From: Echinarachnius parma
Lineage: Eukaryota; Echinodermata; Echinoidea; Clypeasteroida; Echinarachniidae
Length of the DNA stretch: 64,000 bases
Reading direction: 5' to 3'
Assembly: GCA_037951105.1 (NCBI GenBank)
Contig: JBAMJV010002081.1
Span: 1-64,000, forward strand
The translations under genes were made by a program, and so were the position numbers. Below, piece after piece: positions 63,299-64,000 of the stretch. The stretch's first letter is position 1. Each line of letters begins with the position of its first letter. Under the pieces are notes generated by a model. It did not search any database. It had not been told where the DNA came from and saw nothing but the letters and a program-made list of their open reading frames with translations.

Positions 63299-64000
63299 CT
63301 GTGGAGATGAATTAATACATTTCAGAATGAGTCACTTGTTTACAACTACGTTTTTAAAATGTATTTATTTATATATTTACTTTTTTATTAAAATATATTT
63401 TTTTACAGGATGACAAACACCTCAGCTGCTATATAGGGTTTATAGAACATTTTATAGTTATACAAAACAAATCAAACGTATAGGAGAACAGCCAAGATTG
63501 AGTCCCGGTCATTAATTTTTTTAATGCTTACGTGTACCACCAGGACCACCAGGCAAACAACAACACATAATTCTATGTTTTGGTACCATTGTGAGATATC
63601 AAAGAGATGCCTAACACTTTGCAAAGGGTTGTGAAAGTCATAAACAATGCAATGAATTACCACCACTTACGGAACCATTATGGCCTCATGGTTCCGTACG
63701 CGTCAAAAGTATGGGAGTGCGCCAATTCTATTCACGCGTACGTTTGGAGACCATTCAATCATGCACAGTATGCACAATGTTGTAGTATGGTGATGCGCTT
63801 TCCAATTATATAATTTTTTTCTAGAAACATATTTTTTGGACTACTAGAAATGTTATCCTTTTATTTATAAGAATATTATGTTTGGGCGGTGGTACCCTTT
63901 AACGACCATAATGATATCATACAAACGCCAAGTCAAGTGAGAAATCACCAATCTCATGTAATTCATCATTTTGCACGTAACTTTGGCGTATTCTTATTGA
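63299..64000. other. Upstream of the visible GAL3ST exons
   Basis: AT-rich intron or flank, mostly MITE family B copy 3. The exon with the membrane anchor is not here. Confidence 0.65.
63528..63902. mobile_element. MITE family B, copy 3
   Basis: Same core (TTCACGCGTACGTTTGGAGA) and right end GGCGGTGGTACCCTTTAA. Lies upstream of the visible GAL3ST exons. A short fragment with a related end is at 4118-4142. Confidence 0.75.

Overview
The window is animal nuclear DNA. It is AT-rich, its genes are cut by many GT-AG introns, and it is crowded with short inverted-repeat transposons. It looks like a marine invertebrate, most likely a deuterostome (echinoderm, hemichordate or cephalochordate grade). 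The reasons are an IL-1-receptor-type Ig/TIR gene, invertebrate-style RPL8 and DDX3 proteins, and a Gal-3-O-sulfotransferase. The species cannot be fixed from sequence alone.

Four protein-coding genes were assembled exon by exon by joining splice sites in phase. (1) 848-8699, plus strand: the 3' part of an Ig/transmembrane/TIR receptor with a Gln/Ser-rich repetitive tail. Its 5' exons lie before the window. (2) 14708-20975, minus strand: complete RPL8 (uL2), 5 coding exons, 257 aa, with a poly(A) signal just after the stop. (3) 28718-49472, plus strand: complete DDX3/PL10 DEAD-box RNA helicase, 17 coding exons, about 801 aa. (4) 61688-63298, minus strand: the last two exons of a Gal3ST-family sulfotransferase. 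Its membrane-anchor exon lies beyond the window or was not seen. RPL8 and DDX3 are divergently arranged across 7.7 kb. DDX3 and the sulfotransferase are convergent across 12 kb. Housekeeping (RPL8, DDX3), immune signalling and glycan sulfation genes simply sit side by side, and nothing suggests a shared pathway.

Almost everything between exons is mobile DNA. There are several MITE families bounded by TTAA. There are two foldback elements of about 0.9 kb in DDX3 intron 1, each flanked by a perfect 9-bp target duplication. A facing pair of AACGTTT-rich elements forms a large palindrome upstream of RPL8. There are also pogo-like MITEs, a satellite of 105-113 bp in an RPL8 intron split by two insertions, tRNA-derived SINEs, and a TE-with-satellite in DDX3 intron 13.

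The least expected pattern is that three different genes carry decayed copies of pieces of their own exons in adjacent introns. RPL8 has five serial copies beside one exon and one beside another. DDX3 has two, and the receptor gene has one. Most carry the acceptor side of the exon and lie upstream of the real exon.
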